DNA of 64,000 nucleotides from Nephromyces sp. MM_2019 (taxonomy: Eukaryota > Apicomplexa > Aconoidasida > Nephromycida). The position numbers and the translations under genes were made by a program. Under the pieces are notes generated by a model. The model saw nothing but the letters and a program-made list of their open reading frames with translations, was not told the DNA's origin and searched no databases. Positions 26,001-40,539 of this stretch are shown here, piece after piece. Position 1 is the first letter of the stretch; each line of letters starts with the position of its first letter. The stretch covers positions 93,379-157,378 of the forward strand of contig JADHZB010002148.1 in assembly GCA_015657535.1 (NCBI GenBank). Direction: 5' to 3'.

Positions 26001-29000
26001 CTTGTAAGTGTGACTTTAATTTTGTTTTATCTTGTTAAAATCTGTCACAAAAATGCTGGGTTCATAAAAATTTATATTATAGAGCAATACAGGACTTGGA
26101 GTATCATCCAAATTTTACTCCGGTAGACACTGTTACACTTTCTGATTTCCTCCGCACTAAACGAATAAAAATATCATGGCTCGGGTTAATTCGGGAAAGA
26201 ACTAGAATTTCATGGCTGAAAAAATTTCTAACAGTTGATATTATTGGTAAGCTTATTCTATTTGTCATGCTTTTGTCAGACAATTCTAATTTTGACATAT
26301 TACTAAAGCTAGGAGCATAAAAGATATCTGGAATAATCTTTTGACCAATTTCATAAATATGGAAATTTGTAAAATTACAAATAACTTGCTAGCTCAAACA
26401 AAAGGTAATTGTTATTTTTAATCTGATAAGTGAGTTTAAGGCTAACACTTATTCGTTTAATAATTTAAAGAAAGAGATTCTGACACCCAAAGTGAATCAA
26501 GTAGCATGTCGTCGAAAATAAATCAGTTCAAAAAGTTGTTACAAGAGTCAACACTATCACCAATTATAGAGTTGAGTCTTTTACAATTTGAAAATCATAT
26601 TTGTAGCATTAAAAATAATGAGTATAAGATTTCAATGTAGGTTAAACACACACACAGTTTTCATTGGTAGCATCTTAATAATGATACTTTATTTATAATC
26701 TCAGATTCGAAATAATCGCAGTGAACTTTTTTAACCTAGTTTTGGGTGAATCAACTGAAAGCAAAGAATTTTGGGCTGATTATATTTCATACAAGTGAGA
26801 AATTGTTTGAAGATATATGATGACCCAAAAGCTTAGCAAATTTAATGTTTTGTAATATAAAAAATAAAATCTCAGATGCGAAGAAAAATTCGGGGTAATG
26901 CATCAAACTATTAATTCATCAAACATTAGTATTCCTGCTCTCTTTGTGTCAATGCAAGTAAATGATGAAAAAGCTGCTATTTATATACTTAATCAAACAA
27001 ATACTTAATTTCCAAGGCTCACTGTGGAGTGATATTTTTTCCTGACGCAATCACGATCTTTTTCAACAAAGAAAAGAAGGAATCTAAACCGCTAAATTTG
27101 AAACATTTTAAAGTAAATATATTAAATCAAAAGATTGAAGATAGCTAGAAAAATATTGATACATGAATGACTCTTAAATAATTCAGGACTGGGCACCACG
27201 ATTGTCATCATCTACTAAATTTATGCATACTAGTTTACCTTTATTTAAGTATTTTAGAAGGCCTTCATCTGTACCCCTGCCATCAGATCACTCAAGATCT
27301 TTGATAGTTCTTCCTTCCCCAAGTCAAATTTTTCTATCAAAAGTAGCTCAAGTTACCTATGCTCTATTCCTCGACTTAAAGTATGAAAAACTAGTTTTTA
27401 TATAAGTAATACTAGATAGTGAATAAAAGTTTATGCGATATACCCATTAATTTAGCTCTACATTATCGGCATCACTTAATTCTGCTCATGGGCCACTACC
27501 ACAAAATGTTTGCGATAAAACAAATGATTTTCACTTTATCGTTGCTAGAAAAGATTGGAGACTTCCTGCAGCTATTGGGTCTTTAGCTATTGCAGCAAAA
27601 AGGTATTTTGAAGCCAGAGGCATTATAAATTAGCGAAGTTTAAACTTAATTTCATTGCTATAACCGAAACAGGCTGAATTTGACAGAAATATCCCTAACA
27701 TTGATTAGACAAGCTGTAGCACTTTTTCCTGATAATCACATAGCCTCAGTAAGTGGCAATAACTTGAGTTGTGTAAGCTTAATAAAATAACATAATTTTC
27801 TTTGGGGTTTAAAGGTTCCCTATAGGCTTTTGTTTTGCATTTTAAGCGCTCATACTAATGAGGGAAGCAAGGGAGAAAATTACTTCTCAAAACAATTGAG
27901 GGTTATATACAGCTTAAATTTTTATCATTGGTTGGGCTATCATCCATGTGTGATTGATCTTGGTCAAATAAAAGCATGGTAAATAAAATAAAAAAATAGG
28001 TAGATAATTACTATTTAATTTTATTAAAACGTTTACAGGTCTGAGTATTTAAAAAGTAATTACCTAGATTGCTCCAAACTCACTTTAAAATTGGCTCAAG
28101 CTAGCATTTTGCTTGAGAATGATTTTGAAGCAAATGTGCTGAACACAGAGCTGTTTCCTTTCAATTTTTTAGATTTTAAACCATTAAAAGATTCGATTTT
28201 GATAAACACAGTAGGTGCAAAGTTTTTTGATAATTGCTTTATTGAATAGATTATTTGGTTTAATTCATTGCCAGCTAATAGCACCAGATTCTCCTATAAG
28301 CATTAGGACTACAAGGTTACTTATCATATACAGCAACTGTGTGCTAATGCAGTATTTAAAAAACCAATCTTTGGATCGAGATGATTTGGTGATAGTGTTT
28401 TTGTAGACTAGAACACAAATTAGTTTGAGAATTATACAATACTTTCTCCTCAGAAAAGGATGTCAACTAGTGATCTTACAAAGATTATTGATAGGGCATG
28501 TATGTTGAATGAATATACTGAGAAATCCTTCATAACTAAAATGGTGCTAAATAAATATATAATAAGTTGACATTAAGTCATAGTAGTTAAATTTTTCCTA
28601 ATTAGGGCAATGAGTCTCTGAATTATGCTAGCGCAGCAGCAATTTCATCCTTGTGCTTGATTATTAAATGTAATGTTTGTGAGGATAAGTCAAGAAAGGT
28701 TTTTGCATTTTGTGCCACTCAATTATCAAACAAATCTTTCAAAGTATGTTCAAAATAAAAATTTCTATTTCATTTCATGAGGCAAATGTGCTCTATTTAC
28801 AGATACGATTGACAAAATTAGGACCTAGCTGCATCGAAACTTTACAATCTGGTATATTCTCATACAATAATTGATCGATTTATTACTTTTTTTTCTTAAA
28901 AATTTATAGCATATATTCTTGGTATATCAATGGGGATACTAGAACTGCATTATCATAGCCTCAAATTATATGAGTTGATATTTATAAGGTTAATGCATAA

Positions 29001-30885
29001 TGAATATCGTAAAACTATGGAAATCAGCATCAAGATTGACAGCTATTTGGGGTAATATGTTTTATTTTTCAGTGGATGAAGTATATTTTTATATTACAAC
29101 CAATTTCAGTGATGAGTGGATGATGCAGGATTTTCCTGTTTTTGTTTCTGCACAAGATGGAGACTATTCTGAAGACATCAACTTTCCCACTATGAACTCA
29201 TATGGTTAATTGAGATACATTTAAAAAAAAAAAACTAACTCGTACATGTTAAACTTTATATAACAGACTCATTATTAATCAAGGGTGACTATGAAAGCCT
29301 GATAAAACTGAGGGAGAGGATCCTAATTATTTATCTAAATGAATGTATTAGCAAAGAACTTAAAAGAGAAATATCTACCATTTTCGAATTGATTTGTGTA
29401 ATGGATAAAAAGGGTTAGCTATTTACTTATAAGTTTTGTTGTTTAAGATATCAAAAATTTGTTTTACAGTGGAAGACTTAGTTAATAAGCAAAACGAGGA
29501 TGAAAGCAGTATAAATGAATACACGCAGCAGCAATCTTACCTTGAGGCTTACATAAACATCGAACAAGGGTGAATATTCAAATGAAACTAGCACTGTTTG
29601 AAAAATTTAGCTTCTGTATATTTAATTCAGGCGACAAAATGAATTTATATCTTACTTAAAAAATTACCCAAATCTTATGGAGAGGAATATAATTTTAGAC
29701 CCATCTTATAGCACAACATGGAATAATTTACTCACAAGTAAGTTTTGACAATTAGGGACCTTTGTGTCAACTTTTATCTAGTTAAAAACTAAACAAATTC
29801 ATTATTATGCTTTGACAACTCATCAAAAGCTGACATTTCTCAATTTGAGATGTTTTTGTAGGAATCGAAAAGAATCAATCTAAATTAGCAACAGAAGGCT
29901 ACTTTGAACAATTGGTTAAAGAAGTCAAAAATCAACTATTGGACTTTCAAGACAAAAATGTTTCTAAACCGAGAAGAAGTAAATGTATGTCAACTAAAAT
30001 TTCAAGACACTAAATATTCTTATAATACCACAATTGAAATTTTCAGCACTTTTGTTACCATTTCAAGACTGCGAAGCCCAAGCAAAATTACTGAAAAAAT
30101 TGAGAGCTAGTAGCGTATTTAAAATTAATAATAAGGAAGAATGTATGAAACAAGATAAATCCCTAATTATACTTCTATATAGAGCTTATCTATGAAAGAT
30201 CGTTTATTACTTAAATGAGAATTGTCAAAGAATTCACTCCACAACTCACCTTTGAACATATATCTAACTTCAGGTGAGCTATCGGAACAAGAAAGTGAAT
30301 CAGATTATAGTGACATAGAAGAGGTAGAAGCACCTGAATGGCTCAATTCTGAATCACCCTCAGCTGTAAATCATTCGCAATTATATAGAAAGTAAGGATG
30401 GTCTAAGCTTTGAGTTGTTTAATTTTTAACTTATAGAAGTTAGCTTTTAATAATATTTATACTCACGGATTTTTCTAGTAATGAAAACGAAAAATTAGAA
30501 AAGGAAATGGCTGAGAAGATACTCAACTTAGATACAAATGTACTACAAAACATTGGCCAAGCATATAATAGAAACAATTTAAATTCAGACTTAGCAATGA
30601 GGGTAACTCTTCTTATTTTCCCAATTTAAATATCTCAAAATGTAATTACCTATCTATATTTTATTATTCCTAAAGAAACTTTTGGAAAAAGATACAAGGA
30701 AAAAATCTAGTAGCTTGGCAGTACTGATTAAAAGTAAAGAGCTAGACACGCTTACAAATTTGTTATATCATTTTTTAGATTTTGATAATCTAAACAATAA
30801 TTGGTTCAGAAAAAGCACTAAAACGCTAACGAAAAATGTAGCTGACTTGTATATGGAAATTAGGGAAAACATTTCTAGCTTCTAA
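23062..30885 (+). CDS. Large conserved-looking protein of unknown function, 41 exons, 1667 aa
   Basis: Forty-one exons join with matching phases at all forty junctions. They are 23062-23193, 23275-23370, 23445-23528, 23597-23726, 23823-23890, 23963-24088, 24148-24202, 24267-24413, 24471-24595, 24669-25001, 25080-25171, 25238-25383, 25442-25542, 25610-25726, 25790-25843, 25912-26003, 26083-26246, 26309-26404, 26471-26636, 26705-26794, 26876-26957, 27017-27112, 27187-27380, 27456-27602, 27673-27748, 27815-27978, 28039-28210, 28275-28388, 28454-28543, 28606-28743, 28803-28851, 28910-28988, 29035-29204, 29267-29413, 29470-29569, 29631-29737, 29862-29978, 30047-30142, 30274-30391, 30479-30602, 30676-30885. 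Residues 15-180 look beta-rich and C2-like (RVRTVAWTLPIRF; SFDLPFGIDLRVGKPTLRI). A charged linker follows, then mostly helical sequence; KDWRLPAAIGSLAIAAKRL near 955 suggests TPR-like packing. An acidic patch near 1520 reads ESESDYSDIEEVE. No membrane segment or signal peptide is seen. I do not recognise the family. Confidence 0.8.
24596..24668 (+). other. GC-AG intron
   Basis: The donor is CAG|GCAAGC and the acceptor CTCTAG|GCC. This joins exons ending DSKQ and beginning AQNIDLNKEL in phase 0. Nearby GT donors (for example at GATA|GTAAAC) lead to an immediate stop, and read-through also reaches a TGA. The donor matches the AG|GCAAG consensus of genuine GC-AG introns. Confidence 0.75.
29052..29072 (+). 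other. Possible 21-nt mini-intron inside an exon
   Basis: Within exon 29035-29204 a 21-nt segment starts GTAATA, is T-rich and ends TTTCAG. It is a multiple of three with no stop, so the frame is kept with or without it. Its length equals the unavoidable mini-intron at 43256-43276. Confidence 0.4.
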
Positions 30886-31881
30886 TTAGTGAAGTTAAAT
30901 TGCAAAACAATATAAAATTGGTGTTAAATCTAAAATTAACAAGCATTTAAGTTTTATCGCTCTATATAACTTAAAACCTTTTTTGAACCAAAGGCTATGT
31001 AAATTATATTTACATTATTTACATAAAATAAAAGATGAAATTTTTAAGTTAACATATTAAAACCATAAATTTTATACTCAAAACTTTTTAGCTGAAGTAT
31101 CCATTTTCATACTATGATATTATAAGGGATTGCTAAGCTAATGCTCAGTATATCTGGTAAGATAAATCTAAGGCTTTTAAAATAGTTTGTTTATCTAATT
31201 AATAGATTTTATGATATCCTGATTTATTTGTCTGTCATAGAATTATATTGACTTCCTTGCCAGGTTTACTTACTGTGTGAGTAATGTTAGAAATAGGTTA
31301 AAATTATGAAGTGATTGATTTTAAAAATTTGCTTAAGCTAACTTTATAAGATTTATAAAATGTTGTAGCCATTTTTGTTTACACTAAGCTTATTTTACTG
31401 ACATTACACACTAGTTCCAAATGCATAGATATAAACATTTTTTTTATCTGCTGAGCTTTTTTGCTAGAGTAGTCCACGTTCCTTTAGCTTTTTTAAACCC
31501 TGCATGGTGAATTCAAATTGTGTGCTTGCTAGTCAAAGGATTATATATTTCATTTAAACTCAACCTCCGTGGTTAGTTATATATTGGTTCTATACAAGTA
31601 TGTATGTATGTGCATTGTCACTAGATGTTTATATGTAAGAATAGTAGCTATTAGGCTATAATGTAAACAATTGATAGTTTTTCAATAAATACATTTCACG
31701 AGCTGTGTATGCAAATATTAAATAACTATAGTTTGTAAGATAAACACATACCTATATGTTTATATGCTTCTGTTTCTAGCTAAATTTATTTGTATAATCA
31801 AGGAGCCCTCTTTGTGTGCTAAGATTCAAGCTTTCAACTTTATGTTATATATACAATTAGAATTAAAACAATGCTTAGACA
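30886..31881. other. Intergenic spacer
   Basis: About 1 kb of AT-rich DNA upstream of VPS54. No gene or repeat is recognised apart from a few GTATGTATGT-like motifs near 31600. Confidence 0.5.
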
Positions 31882-34800
31882 ATGTCCCATGATCCTGAAA
31901 TTAACAGCTTTACATTGAAGCTTGGGATGATGGATCACCTAACGGTTTCAAGTACATCAAACAATGTACACGAAGATAATGCACACAACGATGAAGGAAC
32001 ATATAAACTCTCAAATGAGCAAATCCAAAATAGCTTTCCGGCTATCCATCCTGAGTTGGAAACTTCACTAGGCTCTTTGCCTGGAACGGTGATCCCCTCT
32101 GGACCACTCCCTCGGTCCCAGAGTCTTACATCAAGGGAACTAGCTTCCTCGATATTTGTGAATGAAAGTAATACATTAAAAAGTGAATGTCCAAAAACTT
32201 TCATAAATTATTTGCCTGAGTCACCAAGAGTGTCTATGAATAGGCATAAAAACTCAATTGCCTACACCAATACTCGAGGCTACTCTGATCAACGAACTAA
32301 CCACTCTTTAGCTTACTCAATTGCAACATACTCAAGAAATGTTGACAGAAACGTAAATCAACTCTTGCATTATTCTGAAAATAGTTTTTCTTTACCTGGG
32401 AACATGAAACTTGGTTAGTGAGTAAATCTTTAACTAACACATAAGCCCATCTCTATACGTATTTTGACATAAAAACTCTTCATTAAATGCTTTTTCCCGC
32501 ACCCAAAACGATTTACATCAATGCACAAAAAAAAACATCGAGAAGCTCACCAATTTTTAAAAACAAATAGCCACAAGTATATTTATAAGCATACCTACTT
32601 AAATAACACTTTAACAACTAATTTGGTCAAATTCAAATCATTCCTTGCGTTTTAGATGAAAATGAGAGTAGGAGGACATCGGATACACTACCAGAAGATT
32701 TTTTAATGGGAGCTCTCATGGGTACAAGGAATATTCACTTATCTATATATAAATAAATGCTTGCTATTTAAGTCACTTCCAAAAAAATTTTCAATGATAT
32801 GATATCCATTCCAATAATTTAATTATATCCTCATTTTTGTAGACAATACATTCGTAAAAGATACTAATAAAATTGGCGCACTCGAACCTGAGATAAGTTA
32901 CCTTCATAAACATCATTTGGACGAAGAGGTATACATATTTCCAGCATATTTAACATAACTTAATTTTACTCTTACCTATGACCTTAACATTAGCTAATAA
33001 ATCCTTGCAAAATTTCTTTTATAGAAAGCGAGGCAAAATCGATGGGCTCCCCTTGCTAGATTTACTTCTTCTGAAGCAGAACAATCTTTCCGTCTTGATT
33101 TGCTAGAACCTGTGGACTTCTCAGCATTAAATGAATACATGGAAGTCTACTCTTCGGTATATATTGTTCCCCAATATTTTTATATTAAATGAATGAGTTC
33201 AATTTGATTTATCACTAGTATTGATTTACATCATTCTTATACATCAACATTGGACTACAAAATTTATATTTTATTTATTTAAGGCGTAATTCAAACTTTT
33301 TATACTAAGAAACCCAATCTTAATTTCATGATATAGCTAATATTCTTTCTTAAGAGAACTTCTAAAAGTATAAATAAACTTTACCAAAACCTAATATCAT
33401 CGGCGATGCGCATATGCTCTATTTTCACTTATACTGAATTTGATGGCCTTATAAGTTTATGAATCATGTAGTTTATACTCTTAAATTTGGATCTTCTCAC
33501 AATAGGAACGAAAAGTTTGTTTTTCATCCACCAATTCTTTAATCTTCATCTCATTGATTATATACAACCATATCGTTTCATTTGGAAAATATATTTTTGA
33601 TCGCATATTTGCTCAGGTGATTAATACATTCGAACAAAATAAAAGGGCTTATAATTCAGATTCGAGCAAAGAATATAATAACCATTCTAATGCTTCAAAA
33701 CCTATATCCACTACCCCCCATACACATCTACTCGAGTCAAGTAACCCACTCTTGACCCCTTCTAATCAAGAATTTGAAACCTGCTTCAAAGAAGTACCCC
33801 AATTTTATTTTAGTCAAGATTATACTTTATCTGAGTAAGTAAAATATATTTTGAAATTAGCTTCAGTATTAGACCCAACGTTACTGATAATATTTTAATA
33901 TATTTAAACTTTTGACTACACTCTATACTCTCAGAAATCCACTATTCAAGCAACCTCTATCCTCTGCATTATCCAATCAAGAAAAGGTGATATATATAAA
34001 GCTTATAATAGAGCTACAATAACTTATATATTAGTTTTGATAGAAATATCATTAGTTTAATCCGTAGCACATATAATTTTTTAATCTTTATGCACTTATT
34101 CTATCAAAATACATGAATTCACCAATAAGTTTTCTGTACACACATGTGTGACATTTACCTAAGTTGACCTTTACTTTTACACTTTTTAGCTTGCTGGCCT
34201 ACTTGACCTTGTTGAAAACACTCTCTTTGAACAGCTCTCTAACCGATTTTCCGACTTTATTTCAGCATTTGAAGAAGTTGACATGAATAGAGATGAAATT
34301 GATAATTTGGTTCTTCTAATACACAAACTCAAGTAAGCGCATCTATTCCAATTTTAAATATATTTAATACATATAAGGCTGAACCTTAGACTTAGTTGGA
34401 AAATATCTTCGATACATCCTTAACTACAGAGCATTAATAACCTATTATTAAAATAAGGAATTATATACACTGATTCAGACACAATATATATACACACATT
34501 AAACTATACAATTTGGATTAATATTACATTTTTTCATAATCTGTGAATTTTACTTTCTTATTTGATACATTTTGACTCATATATACTTAAATCCTTACAA
34601 ATACATTTTCTATCATGATTACTCTATTTTAGAACACCATTTGAGAATTTTGAAAAGTCTACTTTAGAAAATTCACTCAAGATTTTAATGCTTACGAGGT
34701 TATCGGCTTGCACACATTCTATATGGACACCTATTCCTAATCCTTATTGCATTATCTTAATTATAATAATATATATATATTTATACCTCTCATATCTTGG

Positions 34801-37800
34801 TATCTATATATAACCTCCATATCTTTACATAAATATATATATATATATATATAAATATGTCTCAATTCTTGACACACACTTAGCCCTTAAAGATGTATTT
34901 ACATATATTAAATTTTTTTAATATTATTGTACACAAATTCAATATACGTTGTTAACATCCTTTTGGTGAAATTCATATGTAAAATAAATAATTCAGGAGG
35001 AGGGAAAGGCTTTATGAACTTATTCAAAAACTCAGATTGGTTGGATCACTACCACATACCAATCGTACTTTGGAATTCTTAATATCATCTCAGGTTGTCT
35101 TAATATTCACTTGATAAGCAAACAATTTTTACAACCCCACCTTAAAACGCACACACACAAATATATACTCGTTATATAATTATATCAATAAATATAAATG
35201 ACCATATTCACTAGGATTATGAAACTGCTAGTACACTAATCGAAGCTTCCAATAAGGCTTTTGGAAATGATTTGAAATCAACTATAGCCCTTAAAGATAT
35301 AATCGACCACACAAAAAGTTAGAGATAACATTATATTGCCTTCACACTAGCTTTTTGAAATTATTCTTATGTAAACATTTTTTTAGGTTTTCTACATGCA
35401 TATCTACCATATTTTTACATATATACACACATTTGACCCACTACATTTATCCTCAAACAAATGCTATGTACATTTATTTTCTTACTCGTTTATACTTTGT
35501 ATATCCAGAAAAATGTTGCCATACAAGTTGATATTATACATACATTTCTCCTTCTTCCTTATATATACACTTTGTACAATTAATTTGTGACTCGACTATA
35601 TTTTGTATACCCACAAAACAATTTGATTTATAAGTAAATTTTATGTAACTCTTTGACCCTAGTTTTAGCCTTTATATTGATTCTTATATAAAGGCATTCA
35701 ATCGTATATATACACTCCTCTAAATTTTCTTAGATCTACAATTGCAAATAAATCAATCACTACAAGTTGAATTTATAAAATTATGTATAAACACAATGTT
35801 TGAGAGCAAACAACTATTTTATAACACTGAAAGCAACGAAAACGCACTTCAAGGAAAACTCATTTTATTGGATGGATGGTCAATTAGGAAAGGTAAAGAA
35901 ATATAGTTATTTATACATTTTCTTGAGCTGAAATTTATCTATAATATACACATTTTTCAAGACGTTGAGATAGGCCATACATCAACAACAACTAATGGGC
36001 CTATTGATGTAAGTATATAGAATTTATCAATACAACAACATTAGACATACTTGATATATACACATTTCTTTATAGGATGATTATTTCATACCAACCGAAA
36101 ATTTCACAGAGATGAAACCAATAATAAATATAATCTTGAAGAAAAATCTTTTATATAATGTAGGTTAACAGATCGGATAACTTTTATAGAATGTGTATAG
36201 GATAAGAAGCGTGTGATTATTTATTACTAAATATTATTTCATACTTGATCAAAATTATAAATATATATTAAGATATGATCTAATTGTTAAGTTCATATAA
36301 CTCATTGTTACTTCGACCATAATATATATATATATATATAATTGAATTTAGCCATCAATTAACACATTGTACAATCTTAGATAAACTTAATTTCAGACTC
36401 TCTTTAATACTATATGAAACCTTCAATTGTGTCTATGCATTTTTGGTAAAATTTTGTTAGGTAATCAATGGCCTTGAAGACTCTATAGCAATAAATGTTA
36501 ATAGTGGGTTAAACAAATTTCTGATGAAGCATTATAACATGAATTATGGGGTATGAACTGCTTGATTTACTTCTTGAAAAAAAAATACAACTCAAATAAT
36601 TTAATACCTTAGTTTATATATTTACACACGTGTAATAATCACATGACACATTCATGTTAAAACATTGCTTTTAGAATATAATTCTACTAGGCACACACCT
36701 CATTTTAAGCTTTTTAGATTTAAATATTATTTTCTCAATTTCAAGTTTGTTAGTACTGTATTTTTTCTTTCTATTTGTCTTACAATCATTGAAACTCATT
36801 ACACACTTCAATCCATACACTTTGTATTTTTCAAATTTTTACATTACTCTTACAGCTTATTGACAGTCACACGGACATAAACAATCTCCACAATGAAAGA
36901 AACTCCACAAAGCCAGAAAGTAAATCATCAGTTTAAATTTTAAGCCTTAGTGAAATTAACAACAATTGCCTAGTTACACACAAGAATTTGTTTTGCTTTT
37001 TTAAAAGATGATGATAATAACAAACGAGAGGAGCTTGATCCGAAAATGATAGACTATATATCCAAAATTCCTCACAATGAATTTGCATTATTATGGATAA
37101 ATTTACTAAGTTACTCACTTATTATAAGTAAGTCATATTCTTATTTTAATACGTATATTATAGGACACCTTGACATACACACAATATTTGTCTATTCACT
37201 TTTGCACTAAATTTTTACTGAATTACAACAATACTATAGAAAACATATACAATTTAGATGTTAAATTATGTTGTTTCTTTTTGAATTGCAGTTAAGTCTG
37301 CAGAATTTTGGAGCTACTTTGTTTTAAGATTCACTCGCACATTTGTAGAGATGACTGAAAATAATAACTTAGAAAACCAATCTGATGTTGTACAATGTAA
37401 ATCATCAGAAGCTAAAAAAATTAGTTTTAACATTACAGAAGGTTTACACAGTATTGTTGAGGTAAAAATCTTATTGATTCCTATAATACAAACAACCTAA
37501 TATGCTTAATATTGAATCTATATAAAGGGAGAGTATACGAGGGGTATAGTCGAACAATTATTAGATCAATAATAAAAAATAAATGGAACTCGATTTTAAT
37601 ATAAATTCTACATGTTAATCAATATAAACATATGTATATATATATATATATACTTTTTAATATATATACATATTGACATTGATCAACTAGATCATATATG
37701 TACAAACCTTTACCCTTAGAAAATAATAAACCAACTTACCCTCCAATTATACCAAATCCTTGAAATACGATCTGAACTTCATTTACATCTCGATGATAAA

Positions 37801-40203
37801 CAATTGGGTTATATATATTGGAAAATTGCACATGTAAATATAACAGATTTATTTATATTTTATTATTTGAAATCTTTATATTACATTTACACAAACAGGC
37901 CATCTACTGTATACACAATTTTGAAATCAATTCACAAAAAAGTTTTAGAATCATATCAGGACCTCGAATAAACGATCCAAATCTAACTACAGAAAACGTG
38001 ATAGAAACTAAACCAATAAGTGGTAAACCTTATATTTCATATTTTAATCTTACATCAACACACGCACTGCTATTTCTAAGTTCTATTCTAATTTTCATAA
38101 ACTCTATACAAATTTATATATTTCCAATTGCATAATTTTCCCCTCTTCCATTTCTTATCTTCTATTCAGAAGAAACAACACCTTCAATATCATACCAAAT
38201 TATAACACCCTTTAAGACTATATTTTTACAACAGGCTAAAGGTAACTTATGCTAATATACATACATTTTACTTATGTTGAAAATTACTCAATCCCAAACA
38301 TAAATTTTTATCCAATATTCATATCCTACCATTCTCTATTGTAAGCATACTTATGGTGTATCCCTATATCAAACACATTTTCTACATATAAAAACATATT
38401 TCCTTGAAATATCTACATATGCTTCATAAAAGAGTATATATATTTTTATTTTTCCTATAATCTCGAACTCATTAATTAACCCATTCACTGTTATCCCTAC
38501 ACATTTTTTAGCCATCTTGGAACGTTTTCATCAATCTAAATTAATTGAAATGAAATTTGTTTTGGAGAATGAAAAATGGGAAAAAGCTACAATGCCTAAT
38601 GACTTCTATAACACAGTCTTGACCCACATATTAGGTTTACCCATAGAAAATCTGGTAGCTAATACAGATAGGCATAAAACAACTGAAAATAACAATTCAT
38701 TACAAATAGGGCATACAAATTTTACTCTTATAGCATCTGGATATATATTATTGAAATTTCTTTGTGATTATTCTCGCTTTAGTAACTACTTACCAATCAT
38801 TGGCCTTAACCTACTACTAAATATATCACATTTTTTGCGCATTTTTATTCGACAAGCTACAACACTCATTGTAGGTGGTGAAGCTGCTAGAAAATCAATA
38901 ATTAAGAGAGTTAGTGCACTACATCTTGTATTGTGTGCACAACTATTGGATTGTTTATATTCTATTATCCCATTGTTTGAATCTACCTTAATGCACAATC
39001 TAACCAAACCAGAGGACACTACAACAAATGAATGGGCGAACTTTGACGATATTGACAGTTAGAATTATTTATTTATAAGCAAACTTAAAATCGTCTCAAA
39101 TATGTTTTTAACATATAGATTGTACCCATACATGTCTAAGCGTTAAATATTTATTAAGAAAATTTAACTACACACAATCTAAATCTGTTTTTTGTAGATG
39201 AAATCGGATTTAAAATCAAGCTACCTACTTCATACTTTAGTTCACCTATTTCTACTCAATTTGCATCATCAATTTCTGTGGAGGCGTTTAAGGCTACATC
39301 AGAGCTCCCAACACTGACTGTAGAAGTAATGAATCAAAAAGATAAGGTTATAGGTTTAGCTAGGCTAATTATTATTTTTATTTTTATTTTCAACATAACT
39401 TGACTCAGGATAGCTACATGACTCTAAGATAAATTCTATCCTTGTTTAAAATGATTGCTTTTCAGACTCTTGACAAACTATGTGAAATCCTTTTGGAACG
39501 TTTGGATTTTTACACACAAAAATGGCTTTCGGTCCCTCATAAGGTGCATCCTGATCTAAACTATGATAGTAAGTTAACAGATCACAGTAGATAGTAAGAA
39601 AAATATAATATATAGGCATAATTTTGGGCAAATTCACATCTAAAAACAAATTTATATAAATATATTATACTAATTACTAGCAGAAATCCTTCTATATTTT
39701 CTAATTGCTTATTAGAAACAGATCTGGATGATCAAATAGAGGCAACACCACCACATGAATCCTTAGTTAACCTTGTTAAGGAAATACTTACACTTTATAA
39801 GGTAATAAAACGTTATTCCAAAAAGGAATACATAGAGCATGTATTCTGTCAAGCTTTTCAAACATATCAACAACAATGGAAGTCATTATTCAAAACTTTA
39901 GAGCAACAAACAGATGTTACTGAAAGCGATGCACAAAAATTGAATTTGCAAGCAAATGAGCAATTTGTTACTCCACACTTCAATTTTACAGAAAATATAA
40001 TTGCTAAAATAAAATCTAATATAAAAAGTTCAAATAAAATAAATGAGCGCCTTATAATCGACTTGTTATATTTGAAAAAAAACTTGGACACCATGAAGGT
40101 CTTACATAATTCTATTAACTTTTTCTTAATCGAGTTAGGTTCTATCCTCAATAATTTTTTGGATATACCAAATCAACTGCAAAATTACATTAAAAAGCTT
40201 TAA
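31882..40203 (+). CDS. VPS54: VPS54, GARP tethering complex subunit
   Basis: VPS54 works with VPS51-53 to tether endosome-derived vesicles at the trans-Golgi network. Twenty-three exons give 1252 residues: 31882-32413, 32656-32721, 32843-32928, 33025-33156, 33617-33834, 33935-33986, 34190-34332, 34997-35093, 35215-35317, 35734-35892, 35962-36008, 36076-36159, 36461-36550, 36856-36919, 37008-37127, 37292-37461, 37720-37833, 37899-38022, 38170-38241, 38512-39057, 39198-39346, 39466-39568, 39716-40203. Residues 1 to about 330 are polar and Ser/Asn-rich. Residues 363-476 match the VPS54 N-terminal region (RERLYELIQKLRLVGSLPHT, LEFLISSQDYETASTLI). Residues 825-1007 match the C-terminal domain (LERFHQSK, LENEKWEKATMP, FLRIFIRQATTLIVGGEAAR, SALHLVLCAQLLDCLYSIIP). 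An extra Asn-rich insert lies near residues 275-345. The identity rests on these blocks in order; exon phases all agree. Confidence 0.88.
34832..34853. repeat. (AT)n microsatellite in VPS54 intron 7
   Basis: A run of AT dinucleotides lies inside the 664-nt intron between exons 7 and 8. Confidence 0.85.
36321..36341. repeat. (AT)n microsatellite in VPS54 intron 12
   Basis: About ten AT units lie between exons 36076-36159 and 36461-36550. Confidence 0.85.
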
Positions 40204-40539
40204 TTTTGAATTCAAAATATGTATAGCATAAGTAGCAAATATATCTGAAAAGAATTTTTATGATTTCAATTTAATCAACACTATTATTAGAATTGGAAAA
40301 GGTACTTTTTTTACAAAAATTTTTAGTTCCCTTTCGAAAAGAGTTTATCGAAATATTTCTAAATCACCGAATTACAAATTTACCTCAAAGCAAAAATTTA
40401 TAAAAATAAATATATAAAAGTTTGTAAGGTAAATTACAAGTGTCTATCGACTTATATGCTGTTTATCTATGAAATTCATTATATGAATGAATAATATTTA
40501 TGTCAAAATCAAAACAGTTCGATAGCTCTATAAGAAAAG
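40204..40539. other. Short convergent spacer
   Basis: This spacer of about 340 bp separates the VPS54 stop codon from the stop codon of the minus-strand neighbour. AT-rich, no other feature. Confidence 0.5.

Noticed and set aside
34635..34800. Extra VPS54 exon after the acceptor at 34633
   Set aside because: The frame from here is open, but joining exon 7 directly to 34997 gives the family's KRRERLYELIQKLRLVGSLP block in the right phase, and this stretch dissolves into TA repeats.
38786..39019. Minus-strand 77-codon frame
   Set aside because: It is antisense to the conserved C-terminal domain of VPS54.
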